DNA of 64,000 nt, from assembly GCA_947446645.1 (NCBI GenBank), contig CANFHA010000004.1, forward strand, positions 62,001 to 126,000, read 5' to 3'. The DNA comes from Chitinophagaceae bacterium. Its GTDB lineage: Bacteria; Bacteroidota; Bacteroidia; Chitinophagales; Chitinophagaceae. The translations under genes and the position numbers were made by a program. Below are positions 9,408-18,884 of the stretch, one piece after another; position 1 is the stretch's first letter; every line of letters starts with the position of its first letter. Under the pieces are notes generated by a model. It saw only the letters and a list, made by a program, of their open reading frames with translations. It had not been told where the DNA came from and made no database searches.

Positions 9408-9968
9408 ATGCAATACTTAGAAAGCGCGATCCGCCAGTTTATGATGTATAAGCAGCTTGGCGAAAAAGCGATCGCACAGATCGAAGACAAAGAGCTGAAC
9501 TGGCAGGCCAATGACGATAGCAACAGTGTTGCAATGATTGTAAAGCACATGTGGGGTAATATGATGAGCCGCTGGACAGACTTCCTCACCACCGATGGCG
9601 AAAAACCATGGCGTCAGCGCGACGCAGAATTTGAAAGTGAAGGGGTCGACCGCACTGCCATAATGAACAAATGGAACGAAGGCTGGCAATGCCTTTTCAA
9701 CGCGCTGAACAGCATAACGGATGATGACCTGGAGAAAGTCATCTACATCCGCAACGAGGGGCACTCTGTCCTCGAGGCAATAAACAGGCAGATCGCACAC
9801 TATTCATACCATCTCGGGCAGATTGTCTATATCTCGAAATTGCGCAGCACAAAAGAATGGCAAAGCCTGTCCATCCCACGCAACAAGTCAAACGAATACA
9901 ATTCTGAAAAATTCTCCCACGAAAAACAAAAAAAGCATTTCACCGACGACTGGATCGATAAGAAATAA
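9408..9968 (+). CDS. DinB-like DUF1572 family protein
   Basis: A 186-aa soluble helical protein resembling the DUF1572 branch of the DinB/YfiT four-helix superfamily. Characteristic segments are SVAMIVKHMWGNMMSRWTDF, with a histidine in the first metal-site position, and AINRQIAHYSYHLGQIVYI, which supplies a HxxxH pair near residues 129-133. Members bind a divalent metal and some act as thiol-dependent transferases, but function here is unknown. The C-terminus is lysine-rich. Confidence 0.8.
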   Translation: MQYLESAIRQFMMYKQLGEKAIAQIEDKELNWQANDDSNSVAMIVKHMWGNMMSRWTDFLTTDGEKPWRQRDAEFESEGVDRTAIMNKWNEGWQCLFNALNSITDDDLEKVIYIRNEGHSVLEAINRQIAHYSYHLGQIVYISKLRSTKEWQSLSIPRNKSNEYNSEKFSHEKQKKHFTDDWIDKK

Positions 9969-10168
9969 GACCTTATCAGCACGAAATAATGTCTTATCAC
10001 GCATGTGACCTGACAAGCTAAATATGTGAGTACACAACACACTCCCCTCCTTTCTTCAAGGTGAGGATGCAAGAAAACATGGCGAAGCCAGTTTTTCGGC
10101 TGGGGTGGTCCGCTCGCACCTGCCAATATCTATACCCCAAAACAATTATACATTCCAACAAAAAAATA

Positions 10169-10188
10169 GCCACCCGAAATCGGGTGGC
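10169..10188 (-). terminator. Terminator of the DUF6249-like membrane gene
   Basis: GCCACCCGA (10169-10177) and TCGGGTGGC (10180-10188) form a perfect 9-bp GC-rich stem with a tight loop. On the minus strand the stem is followed by TATTTTTTTG, a strong uridine tract, 35 bases past the stop of the gene ending at 10224. Confidence 0.82.
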
Positions 10189-10223
10189 CGCACTGCACAA
10201 AAATAAAAACACTCTTTCGGATA

Positions 10224-10772
10224 TTAAGCATCCATTTTCTTATCCAGCCATTCCTTCTTTTCTATGCGGTAAGAGAAGAATAAACCAAGCCCGCCACCTA
10301 TCGCTATCAGCGCAAAGTAGATTGCCGCGCTTTCATTGTCCACGCCACGGATCTCTGTAATGCTATGCTCGTCAGTATCGTCATCATCTTCAGGCGTATT
10401 ATTGGTTACCGCGCTTTTTACAGCCAACACCGTATCTTTTACGCTATGGCTGGTATCAGTGACCACAACCACATGTTTTTTATTGGGTGAGTGATGACCG
10501 CCTTCTGTTATCGTAGCATTATGAGTAGTGGTATTATTATGCTTTAGTATGGTGTTGTCTATAATGTATGCCAGCAGCAGACCCATACCCGACCCTATCA
10601 ACAAAAGTCCCCACTTCAGATTAATAAATGGCCGCGGCCGTACATCTCTGGTTCTCGGGTTAAGTCCTTTTTCTATCAGGGCCATGTTCTCCCTGCTGCG
10701 GATGTATACAATACCAAATATCATAGCAAACATCCCCGTCATTACTACCATTGGAATTAAATTCTCTAACAT
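10224..10772 (-). CDS. DUF6249-like membrane protein
   Basis: A 182-aa probable inner-membrane protein with three hydrophobic segments: residues ~5-24, ~52-70 and ~150-168. The N-terminal portion, including RSRENMALIEKGLNP, resembles the DUF6249 family common in Bacteroidota. The middle (~75-140) is polar, rich in histidine, threonine and acidic residues (EDDDDTDEHS). It lies divergent from an ECF sigma factor gene. Function unknown. Confidence 0.7.
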   Translation of the reverse strand: MLENLIPMVVMTGMFAMIFGIVYIRSRENMALIEKGLNPRTRDVRPRPFINLKWGLLLIGSGMGLLLAYIIDNTILKHNNTTTHNATITEGGHHSPNKKHVVVVTDTSHSVKDTVLAVKSAVTNNTPEDDDDTDEHSITEIRGVDNESAAIYFALIAIGGGLGLFFSYRIEKKEWLDKKMDA

Positions 10773-10942
10773 AAATCTTATTTTAAAAAGTTACTGAATA
10801 CCGCGTTTAATTGCAATCGCTACAACTAAGACTACATGTTTTCAAAGCAGGTTACAGATTATTTAAAGTATTTTTAAAAGACTTTTGAAAAAAGTAAACA
10901 GTAAGTGTAACCTGCCAATCCATTTCCACGTCTTAATACTAC

Positions 10943-11515
10943 ATGCACGAGCATACGGATGATATTACTGTTATTGAAAAAGTGTTGCTTGGCCAGCAAG
11001 CGGCCTATGCAGTGCTCGTCACCCGGTACCAGCAATACGTATTTACATTGGCTATGCGATATGTCAACGATCGGGAGTTAGCAGAAGAATTGTCGCAGGA
11101 CGTTTTCCTTAAAGCCTACAAATACCTGGCAGACTTCAAAGGAAATTCCAAATTCAGCACTTGGTTATACACTATCGTCAATACCACCTGCCTGTCGCAT
11201 CTCCGCAAGAAAAAAGATGAAACAATATTGCTGGAAGAAGAAAAAATGGTCGCAATATCAGACAGTAACACCACATATAAACCTTTAGATCGCCTTGAGC
11301 AAAAGACTCAAAAGCAATTTATTGACGACGCAATGAAACACCTGCCGGAATCCGAAGCCCAAATACTGACGCTCTTTTATCAATCCGAACAATCTGTAGA
11401 CGAGATAGGTATAATATTGGGCCTTACAACCAGCAACGTAAAAGTCAGGTTGTTTAGGGCCAGGCAAAAGCTGAAAGAGATATTGGAAAATAGGTTTAGT
11501 AGAGAATTAATTTAA
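10943..11515 (+). CDS. ECF-type RNA polymerase sigma factor
   Basis: A 190-aa sigma-70 family protein with region 2 at ~25-90 (RYVNDRELAEELSQDVFLKAY, then FSTWLYTIVNTTCLSHLRKKK) and region 4 at ~125-180 (LPESEAQILTLFYQ and a helix-turn-helix ending SNVKVRLFRARQKL). Sigma-3 is absent, as expected for the ECF group. It is followed 62 bases later by a two-helix membrane protein that is probably its anti-sigma partner. Confidence 0.92.
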   Translation: MHEHTDDITVIEKVLLGQQAAYAVLVTRYQQYVFTLAMRYVNDRELAEELSQDVFLKAYKYLADFKGNSKFSTWLYTIVNTTCLSHLRKKKDETILLEEEKMVAISDSNTTYKPLDRLEQKTQKQFIDDAMKHLPESEAQILTLFYQSEQSVDEIGIILGLTTSNVKVRLFRARQKLKEILENRFSRELI

Positions 11516-11577
11516 AGGCAGACCTGAAAGGAGTCTTCTGGCAGTATAGATTATTAACTAACTTTAATTTCGAAAAG

Positions 11578-12087
11578 ATGGATTATAACGAGGAAATAGA
11601 AATGCAACTGTGGGAATACATCGACGGCACCTGCCCGGTAGCCGACATGCAGCGGATATCCATACTCATAGAGAGAGACGATACCTGGAAGGAAAAATAT
11701 AACGAACTGTCTGTCCTCCACAATAGCCTTGCAAAAAATCTGGAGCTGGAGCACCCTCCATTACGATTCACGCAAAATGTAATGGACGCAGTAGCAAAGG
11801 AACACGTTGCACCTGCCACCAAACAATACATAAACAAAAGTATTATCAGGGGTATAGCAGCTATCTTCTTCTTAATGCTCGCCACCATATTCGGCTACGC
11901 ACTTACAAGCCTCACCGGCCACGTCAGCCCCACCGTGTCAAAATTCAACTTTAACCTTCCCGACGTTAGCAACCTGTTCAGCAACACTATGTTCCATCTG
12001 GTTATGGCAGTTAATGTGGTTATCGGCCTCGTTCTCCTCGATACCATACTTAGGCGAAAAAGAACCCGGCACACTGACGCCATTTAG
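11578..12087 (+). CDS. Probable membrane anti-sigma factor
   Basis: A 169-aa protein placed directly after an ECF sigma gene. Residues 1-95 are charged and probably cytoplasmic, with an opening (EEIEMQLWEYIDGTCPVADM) like Bacteroidota anti-sigma or zinc-finger-like domains but without the HxxxCxxC zinc motif. Two hydrophobic helices follow at ~108-128 and ~152-172, and the tail is basic (RRKRTRHT). The anti-sigma role is inferred from order and topology. Confidence 0.65.
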   Translation: MDYNEEIEMQLWEYIDGTCPVADMQRISILIERDDTWKEKYNELSVLHNSLAKNLELEHPPLRFTQNVMDAVAKEHVAPATKQYINKSIIRGIAAIFFLMLATIFGYALTSLTGHVSPTVSKFNFNLPDVSNLFSNTMFHLVMAVNVVIGLVLLDTILRRKRTRHTDAI

Positions 12088-12112
12088 TATTCGCAGGAAG
12101 TATCAAAAACAT

Positions 12113-12174
12113 TGTTCTAATTTTACAAAAAACAGCCTATGCCCCTTATCACCAAGCGCTAATCTTTGCGCCTT
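12113..12174 (+). repeat. Intergenic direct repeat, copy 1
   Basis: It begins TGTTCTAATTTTAC and runs through CTATGCCCCTTATCACCAA to GCGCCTT. Copy 2 lies 221 bases downstream with a few substitutions and a 2-base length difference. The copies flank a 12-bp inverted repeat. Confidence 0.75.
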
Positions 12175-12237
12175 CGCGCCTATGCGATTAAAAATTCCAA
12201 CACCCCAAATTCGCAACACGACAACCAATCAACCAAA

Positions 12238-12311
12238 ATGTGGATATCTCACCAAAATATATCCCCCGCCCCGTCTGTCTTTCACCAGTTCACAGAAAAA
12301 GATATCCACAT
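12238..12311. repeat. 12-bp perfect inverted repeat with 50-base spacer
   Basis: ATGTGGATATCT at 12238-12249 is exactly complementary to AGATATCCACAT at 12300-12311. Each arm also holds a 9-mer one mismatch from a DnaA box (ATATCCACA on one strand). The spacer contains a C-rich run. Confidence 0.75.
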
Positions 12312-12333
12312 AATTTATGTTTGTCCCTCCCTC

Positions 12334-12397
12334 TGTTCTAATTTTACCAAAAAAACAGTCTATGCCCCTTATCACCAAACGCTAATCTCTGCGTCTT
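12334..12397 (+). repeat. Intergenic direct repeat, copy 2
   Basis: Second copy of the 62-base unit, beginning TGTTCTAATTTTACC and ending GCGTCTT. It shares the CTATGCCCCTTATCACCAA block exactly with copy 1. Confidence 0.75.
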
Positions 12398-12416
12398 AAA
12401 ACCCTAACCTCAAATT

Positions 12417-12446
12417 CCAACCAACAAATAACCAACCAACAAATAA
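12417..12446 (+). repeat. Perfect tandem duplication of a 15-mer
   Basis: CCAACCAACAAATAA occurs twice back to back (12417-12431 and 12432-12446), 22 bases before the ATG of the next gene, in the likely 5' leader. Confidence 0.8.
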
Positions 12447-12468
12447 ACCAATCAACTATTCAACCACT

Positions 12469-13206
12469 ATGAAACTAGATCAGCAACAGCAGGCCCACCG
12501 CCTCTTCTTCCAGACAGACCTCACCAAAACACAGATCGCCGAAACACTCGGTATCAGCCGCAGCTCACTCCATTCCTGGATCAGGGACAACAACTGGGAG
12601 CAGCTCAAAAAGAATGCAGAGGTAATTCCGTCCTTCATTGCCGAAAATTGCTACATGGTGCTCGGCAACCTTACTGGCCACTTGCTCTCTGCAGACCGCC
12701 TCGGCCAGCCGGCCACCATACAGGAGGTTAATGCTATCTACAAACTCACACTTACCATCAACAAGCTGAAGGCAAAAGCAACGCTGAATGAAAGCATGGA
12801 AACTCTGGCCTGGTTTACCGAAAATGTACAAAGCAAAGACCCTGCGCTGGCACAAAAACTGCAACCACATTTGGAAGAGTACATTGCCGCCCGTGCCTCC
12901 AAAGGCACAAACCAATACCGAAAATCCACATTATCCGCCGTAGAAAAGAACACCATCAATAACGAAGCGCAGGAGCGCGAAAATGAGCTGGATATGGAAG
13001 ACCTCAAAGCGTGGGCACAGCCAGCACCCTCATTTGCAGGCGCAACGCCGGTAAAGGAAAACACAGCGAATCGACAAACAGTTCCACCAGTGCAGGTTTA
13101 TGCGGCTTCGCCACGCACCGGCAGCAAATCCATTCGCGACATGCTCCGCGGCACCGCCACTACCGGTCCCGCCAAAACCATGCGCCAGCACCAGGCTGCC
13201 GCCTGA
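12469..13206 (+). CDS. Orphan HTH protein resembling a phage terminase small subunit
   Basis: A 245-aa protein with an N-terminal helix-turn-helix (residues ~14-45: TDLTKTQIAETLGISRSSLHSWI) like the DNA-binding head of phage terminase small subunits and transposase-like HTH proteins. Residues ~50-140 are helical, and residues ~145-245 are low-complexity, rich in Ala, Pro, Thr and Arg. No terminase large subunit, portal or integrase is nearby, so it is either a domesticated phage gene or a Bacteroidota-specific DNA-binding protein. A hairpin follows the stop immediately. Confidence 0.6.
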   Translation: MKLDQQQQAHRLFFQTDLTKTQIAETLGISRSSLHSWIRDNNWEQLKKNAEVIPSFIAENCYMVLGNLTGHLLSADRLGQPATIQEVNAIYKLTLTINKLKAKATLNESMETLAWFTENVQSKDPALAQKLQPHLEEYIAARASKGTNQYRKSTLSAVEKNTINNEAQERENELDMEDLKAWAQPAPSFAGATPVKENTANRQTVPPVQVYAASPRTGSKSIRDMLRGTATTGPAKTMRQHQAAA

Positions 13207-13522
13207 CGAAAATTGTACACCTGTGCAATTTTCAATCATCAACATATTGACTGTCAATAACAAAGTGTGCAGAAATAGAATTTTGACTGCCATGTAAATA
13301 GAAACATTACCTACGCATTTGAATACAAGATGATATAATTAGAAACGCATTTTTTTACGAGGTCAGATTTCACCCTCACAAGTAGCCATTTCACAACACA
13401 ACATTTGAATTTCCCACTTACTTTTCTCATTACGAAAATGTTATCGGTTAACTTCGTCGTTATTTTCAATATGCATATTATGAATTATACAATTGCATAA
13501 GGTTTATTAACAAACGGATACC
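13207..13522. other. Intergenic region before the 1759-aa secreted protein
   Basis: This 316-base gap contains a hairpin next to the upstream stop (13209-13232) and a short palindrome ATTGAC-T-GTCAAT at 13246-13258 that could be a protein-binding site. The rest is AT-rich with no recognisable gene. No exact TAnnTTTG promoter box was seen close to the downstream start. Confidence 0.55.
13209..13232 (+). terminator. Hairpin after the HTH gene, probable terminator
   Basis: AAAATTG (13209-13215) pairs with CAATTTT (13226-13232), and inner pairs ACA/TGT plus a G-T pair lengthen the stem. The uridine run forms the 3' arm itself, so termination strength is uncertain. Confidence 0.5.
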
Positions 13523-16500
13523 ATGAGTAAAAAGTATACTTGGATAGTTGTTATTGCTTTTTGTTGTTTTTCTATTCCTGGCGCGTGGGCGCAAGATGTC
13601 ATTGCCATGCAACGCAAAGGTTCGCCTTTCAATTTGCCTGCCACCCTGCCGATACCAGAATGGGTGGAGCAAGCAGATTGGCAGCATCCTAACCTGCTGA
13701 CAATAGATTCCTTGATAGCAGCATATCAGCAGGAAAGAAAGGAAGAAGGATTGGAAGAGCACCACGAGGGCACCGGAGACGATGAATTCTCAGAAGATCC
13801 GTTTATCACAGCTTACATCCGCTGGCGTAGGCAAATGGCTCCATTTATGCAGCCCAACGGAGCAGTGGTCTATGATGCTACCTATCATAAGCGCCAGCTG
13901 CTTAGATCAATTGAAGATCAGGGAAAACAGGCATCAGGCTATAGTCCCAGGCGTTCTGTACACGGTGCATATGCTCCCACCTCTGTATCAAACTGGACCT
14001 TGCTTGGCCCGGTCCAAACTTACAAACCAGGGTCGGCAGTTTTAAAAAACTGGCAGTCTAATATGTACTGCATTGCCATTGCACCGTCAAATCCCGATGT
14101 TCTTTACGCAGGTAGTGAAACAGGAACACTATATCGTTCAGCCGATAAGGGTCTCCATTGGGTTTCTGTCAGCGATTCATTGTACAGCTGCCAGCCAAGG
14201 TGCATTGCAATTAACCCAACAGATGAGAACACCCTATACACTTACGATGGTGGTTCCGGAGTACTTTTAAAGACAACAACCGGCGGCAGCCACTGGACCG
14301 CGCTTACCAGCTTCACCTATGGCAGTGGCAATGCAGCTATCATTAATCCCGCCACAGGCAGGCTATCCATTGCAGGCAGCACAGGAATATACTATAGCGA
14401 CAATGGTGGCACATCATGGTCACTTGCCACAGGTAGCACTGTAACCGGGTCTATATACGACCTGGTCCAGAATCCTGTCGGCGCAGATACCGTCTTTGCA
14501 GTAGGGTCTACTTCTGCTCACCGCCTGGTATTGCTGCGCTCTACAGATGGTGGCACCAGCTACTCCAGCGTCTCTGGCGCTATAGTTGATACCACTACCT
14601 CAGGCGCGCGCCTGGGTGTCACCATCGCAAATACGAACACCGTTTATTGCGTCAATCTCGGTTACACCACTCCGCCCACAGTTATCAAAAGCGTGGATGG
14701 TGGCACTGGTTTCTCTGTAGTTGTAAGCGCTATTGGTACAGGTCTTATCGGCTCATCTGTATCTGTTGGTCTCGGCATGTCCAACGGACAGGGGTTTTAC
14801 GACCTTGGTATTGTAGTATCGCCGCAAAATGCTGACCAGCTGATAGTAGGTTCTACATCTGCTTTCAAATCTATTGATGGTGGCGTCAATTTCACTCCGC
14901 TTGGTGGCTATCTTGGGCCATTCGCTCTTCACCCAGACGTACAGTGTGCTGTAGCGCTTGGCGGCGATACGTACATTACTACAGACGGCGGAGTTAATTA
15001 CTCAAGCGATTTCTTCACCAACCAGGCTAACTGGTCAGTTCGGGATTATGGCCTTCGCAGTGCTGACTTTTGGGGTATGGGGCAGGGATGGGATGAGGAT
15101 CTTTTAGTAGGTGGCAGGTACCACAATGGTAATGCTGGCCTGCTCGACCTTTATGGATCTGGCAATGCCCTCTCTCTAGGCGGTGGCGAAGATGCCACTG
15201 GCCATGTTTTCCAGGGCCATTCACGCGCCGCTGGCTTCCGCGATATTGGCACACTTATCGTCCCGGCAGCTATGACCGGCAGCGTCCAGAACCCTGATAC
15301 TGAAATACCAAACACCCTTTGGCCTCAGGACGACTACTATGGCACTTTTTCCAGCAAGCTGATGATACACCCATGTTATTCCAATATGTTTTATTTAGGC
15401 AAGGACAGCTTTCTTTATCTCACATCAAACTGCGGAGCATCCTATACGCCACTTCACAACTTCGGTAATAATAATAAGGTCTGGAGGTTCGATATTGCCC
15501 GTAGTAAGCCGTCAGTAATATATCTATGTGCAACTAACGGTCTTTATAAAACTACGGATGCTGGCATTTCATGGTCACAGATAACGTTGCCGGTCAGCTG
15601 GAGTTATTATAATACCGACGTAGTGGTAAACCCACTCAGCGAAAACGAAGTATATGTATGCATGGCCAATGCCGCAGCAGCAAATAAAGTGTTCCGGTCC
15701 CTCAATGGTGGCGCGAGCTGGACAAATATCACCGGCACTGCGTTAAACGGTAAAAAGGTCGCATTCCTGCAGTTTCAGGGTGGCACTAACGGTGGAGTAT
15801 ACGCTATGACCAACCAAAAGCCTTCAAAAGTATTTTACCGGGATGCTTCCATGACGGACTGGGTCAACTACAGTAGTGGACTGCCCGGAATGCTGGAAGC
15901 AGGAGCAGGCGCTATCATCTTCTACAGGGATAGTAAAATTCGCCTCGGCAGCAATAGCAGCATATGGGAGTCACCACTTTATGCAACGGGCGCACCAGTG
16001 GCACAGCCCATGGCAGACCGCAGGTTCCTGAGCTGTTCACGCGACACAGTATTCTTTTTCGATTATTCCATGTACGATTACGCGGGTGCCACGATAAGCT
16101 GGTCCTTCCCGGGAGCTTCATGGGTTAGCAGCACCTCTTCCCGCAAGCCAAAGGTCATGTATCCCGGTCCTGGTGCATACAGCGTATCACTTACTATTAC
16201 GGATGCGCTTTCCCAGTCGCATACCCGCACCATCGACAGCATGATCATTGTTTCAGACAATGTATGCAATGCAGATACCATCGCGGGCAAATGTATTCAG
16301 CTAAACGGAACTAACCAGACAGTCAGTCTCGGAAATGTGAACATAAATAGTAACAACTTCTCTATTTCATGCTGGGTGCAGCCCAAAGGCCTCCAGAGCA
16401 GCTTTTCACAAATAGTCTCGCACGATGAATACCCGGGTTCAGGCGGAAATGGGTTCAGTTTCGGCTATACCTTTAGCGGCTATACACCAAACCTTAAATT

Positions 16501-18802
16501 GTGCTATACCGACAGCTTGGTGTCATATCACAACACCAGCACACTCATATGCGACAGCACTAAGTGGAACTTTGTAGTGCTCACTTACAGCCCTACAGGT
16601 GTCACCATTTACCTGAATGGGATCCCATATGTGCTCAATAGCACCAACCCTATGCCCGTAATAGACCTGTCCCAATCTCCGTTCGTGCTCAACCTGGATA
16701 GCCATAGTGGCCAGGGTTCTAAATTTAATGGGAGGATCGATGAAGTGAAATTTTACAATTACGCACTCAGTCGCAGCGAGGTGCGTGAAAAGATGCATCT
16801 CATTACTGACCCTGCTACAGAAACAGGGCTGCTCAAATATTTTCAGTTCAACCAGTTCGATACAGCCACTGGCACACTTTACGATGTAGTCACAGGGTAC
16901 AACAACACTGTGCCTGCAGTTAACATAGTACCATCTACAGCCCCGGTCTCAACTGGTCGCGTTTTCCGCAATCCTGTCGTCAATGATGCCGGGCTTAGTA
17001 GCTTTCCTGGTGCGGATGTAGACCTGTACCTCCACCCGGGCAGCACCTATCCGAATGGGGAAGTCGTGGCATTTCATCTTTTCAGCAATCCGGATGTTAA
17101 GGCAGATGCCGCTCCTGCTGTAAATGGGTATTACATCATCAATAATTATGGCGCAAATGCTGCATTCACCGTGCCGGACAGCATAGTTCTTGGAGGGCTT
17201 AATATTACTACCCCCACTTATCTGCCATCCGACTTTCGCCTTTTCAAGCGGCCCACAGGCGCATTTGGCAACTCATGGACAGGTCTGGATAGTGCATCCG
17301 TATTTAAGTATGTTTCGATCGGCAGCAGCCTCACCTACCCTTCCGGCAGCAATATCATGGGTTTCAACAGCCAATATATGATCGAAAGGGTTAGCAACGC
17401 AGTTACTACTTCCACACTTACCGGCACTCCCGGTCTTTGTGTAGGCGCTACCACCCCGCTGTCCGATGGCGTGCCCGGTGGCGCGTGGGGCAGCAGCAAT
17501 ATATTCATAGCCAGCGTCAATTCAGTTGGCCTCGTCACAGGGGTAGCCCCGGGCACTGCCACTATATCTCATACCTTATCCGGCGGGGTCATTTCCTCAT
17601 CGGCCGTTGTCACTGTCAATGCTAATCCTTCAGGCATTGGTAGCGCTCCACTTATTTGTGTTGGATCGTCTATTACCGTAAGCGACTTTGTTGCAGGCGG
17701 CGCGTGGACAGGTACCAGCCAGATATCTATCATCGCAACGGGTACAGCTTCTGCTTCAGTTACAGGGATTACACCCGGTAGTTCTGTTATTACCTACACA
17801 CTGCCAAGTGGCTGTTTCCGCACTTTCCCTATTGCAGTCAATATTACACCAGTGGCTATCTCCGGCACCCTTTCCGTATGCAAAGGGTCCGTTACTTATG
17901 TATCTGATGCCACCACTCCTGGCACCTCCTGGACAAGCAGCACGCCCGCAGTTGCCACTATTACTGCATCAGGCGCTGTAACAGGTGTTTCACCCGGCAC
18001 TTCCACCATTAAGTACACTACTTCCGGAGCGTGCACCGTCAACGCTTTGGTCACCGTTAATCCCACACCAGTTGTCACCGCTATAGTCGGCCCGTCTTCT
18101 GTCGCTCGCAGTGGCAGCGGAATCACGCTTACCGATGCTACAGCAGGAGGGCTTTGGAGCAGCAGTAATACAGCCATACTCAATGTGGGCAGTACCACTG
18201 GCAAAGTTACTGCCGTTGTTTCTGCCGGCAGTGCAAATATTAACTATATTATTATCAATTCTTATGGTTGCAAAGGTGCTGCCAGCAAGGTTATCAGCAC
18301 CAGTCCGGCTCCGCCACATTCAAGTGGCACCGCAACTACCTCCGTTGGTGCATCTGTTAGTGTCGCCGACGATATCCGGCTTGGAGATTGGACTAGTAGC
18401 AACACCGGCATAGCCTCCGTAAACGAAAATGGCGTAGTTACAGGTATAAGCCCTGGCCTGGTAAACATCACACATACCACAGTAGATAATACTGGAGATG
18501 CTATTGCAACCATCACCACAGTTGTTGTAAGTTCATCTCCTGCTCAGCTCAGGGTCATTCCTAATCCAAATAACGGTACATTCTTAATAAACGCAGTTTT
18601 GGCCACCGGTACAGATCAGACCGTGATAGTCGAAGTCACCAATTTGATTGGCGAGGTTATTTATCAAAAGTCATTTATGGCTTCAGGCGGTAAAATTCAG
18701 GAAACAGTAGCAATTTCTAATGATGTGCCCAATGGTACATACCTGCTTGTTTTAAAGGGCGCCAATGAAAACATAATGTCACATTTTGTGGTTAACAGGT
18801 AA
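13523..18802 (+). CDS. Very large secreted propeller/LamG/Ig-like protein with type A type IX sorting domain
   Basis: A 1759-aa secreted multidomain protein. A signal peptide spans residues 1-23 (ends PGAWA/Q). Residues ~150-830 form a BNR/sortilin-like beta-propeller with repeated Asp-box motifs (SDNGGTSW, SADKGLHW, TTDAGISW, SLNGGASW). A PKD-like domain (~870-920) and a LamG/concanavalin-like domain (~930-1100; FNGRIDEVKFYNYALS) follow. Four to five Ig-like repeats (~1305-1640; VTGVAPGTATISHTL) resemble those of the secreted protein at 1320-5150. The C-terminus (PNPNNGTFLINAVL to the end) is a type A sorting domain. Likely a surface adhesin or glycan-binding protein; catalytic sialidase residues were not evident. 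Confidence 0.87.
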   Translation: MSKKYTWIVVIAFCCFSIPGAWAQDVIAMQRKGSPFNLPATLPIPEWVEQADWQHPNLLTIDSLIAAYQQERKEEGLEEHHEGTGDDEFSEDPFITAYIRWRRQMAPFMQPNGAVVYDATYHKRQLLRSIEDQGKQASGYSPRRSVHGAYAPTSVSNWTLLGPVQTYKPGSAVLKNWQSNMYCIAIAPSNPDVLYAGSETGTLYRSADKGLHWVSVSDSLYSCQPRCIAINPTDENTLYTYDGGSGVLLKTTTGGSHWTALTSFTYGSGNAAIINPATGRLSIAGSTGIYYSDNGGTSWSLATGSTVTGSIYDLVQNPVGADTVFAVGSTSAHRLVLLRSTDGGTSYSSVSGAIVDTTTSGARLGVTIANTNTVYCVNLGYTTPPTVIKSVDGGTGFSVVVSAIGTGLIGSSVSVGLGMSNGQGFYDLGIVVSPQNADQLIVGSTSAFKSIDGGVNFTPLGGYLGPFALHPDVQCAVALGGDTYITTDGGVNYSSDFFTNQANWSVRDYGLRSADFWGMGQGWDEDLLVGGRYHNGNAGLLDLYGSGNALSLGGGEDATGHVFQGHSRAAGFRDIGTLIVPAAMTGSVQNPDTEIPNTLWPQDDYYGTFSSKLMIHPCYSNMFYLGKDSFLYLTSNCGASYTPLHNFGNNNKVWRFDIARSKPSVIYLCATNGLYKTTDAGISWSQITLPVSWSYYNTDVVVNPLSENEVYVCMANAAAANKVFRSLNGGASWTNITGTALNGKKVAFLQFQGGTNGGVYAMTNQKPSKVFYRDASMTDWVNYSSGLPGMLEAGAGAIIFYRDSKIRLGSNSSIWESPLYATGAPVAQPMADRRFLSCSRDTVFFFDYSMYDYAGATISWSFPGASWVSSTSSRKPKVMYPGPGAYSVSLTITDALSQSHTRTIDSMIIVSDNVCNADTIAGKCIQLNGTNQTVSLGNVNINSNNFSISCWVQPKGLQSSFSQIVSHDEYPGSGGNGFSFGYTFSGYTPNLKLCYTDSLVSYHNTSTLICDSTKWNFVVLTYSPTGVTIYLNGIPYVLNSTNPMPVIDLSQSPFVLNLDSHSGQGSKFNGRIDEVKFYNYALSRSEVREKMHLITDPATETGLLKYFQFNQFDTATGTLYDVVTGYNNTVPAVNIVPSTAPVSTGRVFRNPVVNDAGLSSFPGADVDLYLHPGSTYPNGEVVAFHLFSNPDVKADAAPAVNGYYIINNYGANAAFTVPDSIVLGGLNITTPTYLPSDFRLFKRPTGAFGNSWTGLDSASVFKYVSIGSSLTYPSGSNIMGFNSQYMIERVSNAVTTSTLTGTPGLCVGATTPLSDGVPGGAWGSSNIFIASVNSVGLVTGVAPGTATISHTLSGGVISSSAVVTVNANPSGIGSAPLICVGSSITVSDFVAGGAWTGTSQISIIATGTASASVTGITPGSSVITYTLPSGCFRTFPIAVNITPVAISGTLSVCKGSVTYVSDATTPGTSWTSSTPAVATITASGAVTGVSPGTSTIKYTTSGACTVNALVTVNPTPVVTAIVGPSSVARSGSGITLTDATAGGLWSSSNTAILNVGSTTGKVTAVVSAGSANINYIIINSYGCKGAASKVISTSPAPPHSSGTATTSVGASVSVADDIRLGDWTSSNTGIASVNENGVVTGISPGLVNITHTTVDNTGDAIATITTVVVSSSPAQLRVIPNPNNGTFLINAVLATGTDQTVIVEVTNLIGEVIYQKSFMASGGKIQETVAISNDVPNGTYLLVLKGANENIMSHFVVNR

Positions 18803-18884
18803 AATATAAATGTTTTCAGTCGTTGGATCGTTACCACTGTATTAATGCATTAACTGCTGGTATTCACACAGGGGTATAAGTTTT

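Larger units (their letters stand above)
12088..12468. other. Repeat-rich intergenic region
   Basis: This 381-base gap holds two imperfect copies of a ~62-base direct repeat (12113-12174 and 12334-12397), a 12-bp inverted repeat between them (12238-12249 and 12300-12311) and a perfect tandem 15-mer (12417-12446) just before the next gene. No convincing coding sequence was seen; the open frames here are short and unlike known proteins. Confidence 0.7.

Noticed and set aside
10018-10160. tRNA-like structure after the DinB-like gene
   Set aside because: No TTCGANNC T-loop, acceptor stem or CCA could be matched; it appears to be plain intergenic sequence.
12088-13206. Prophage
   Set aside because: Only one terminase-like HTH gene is present, with no integrase, capsid, tail or lysis genes and no att-like site at a tRNA.
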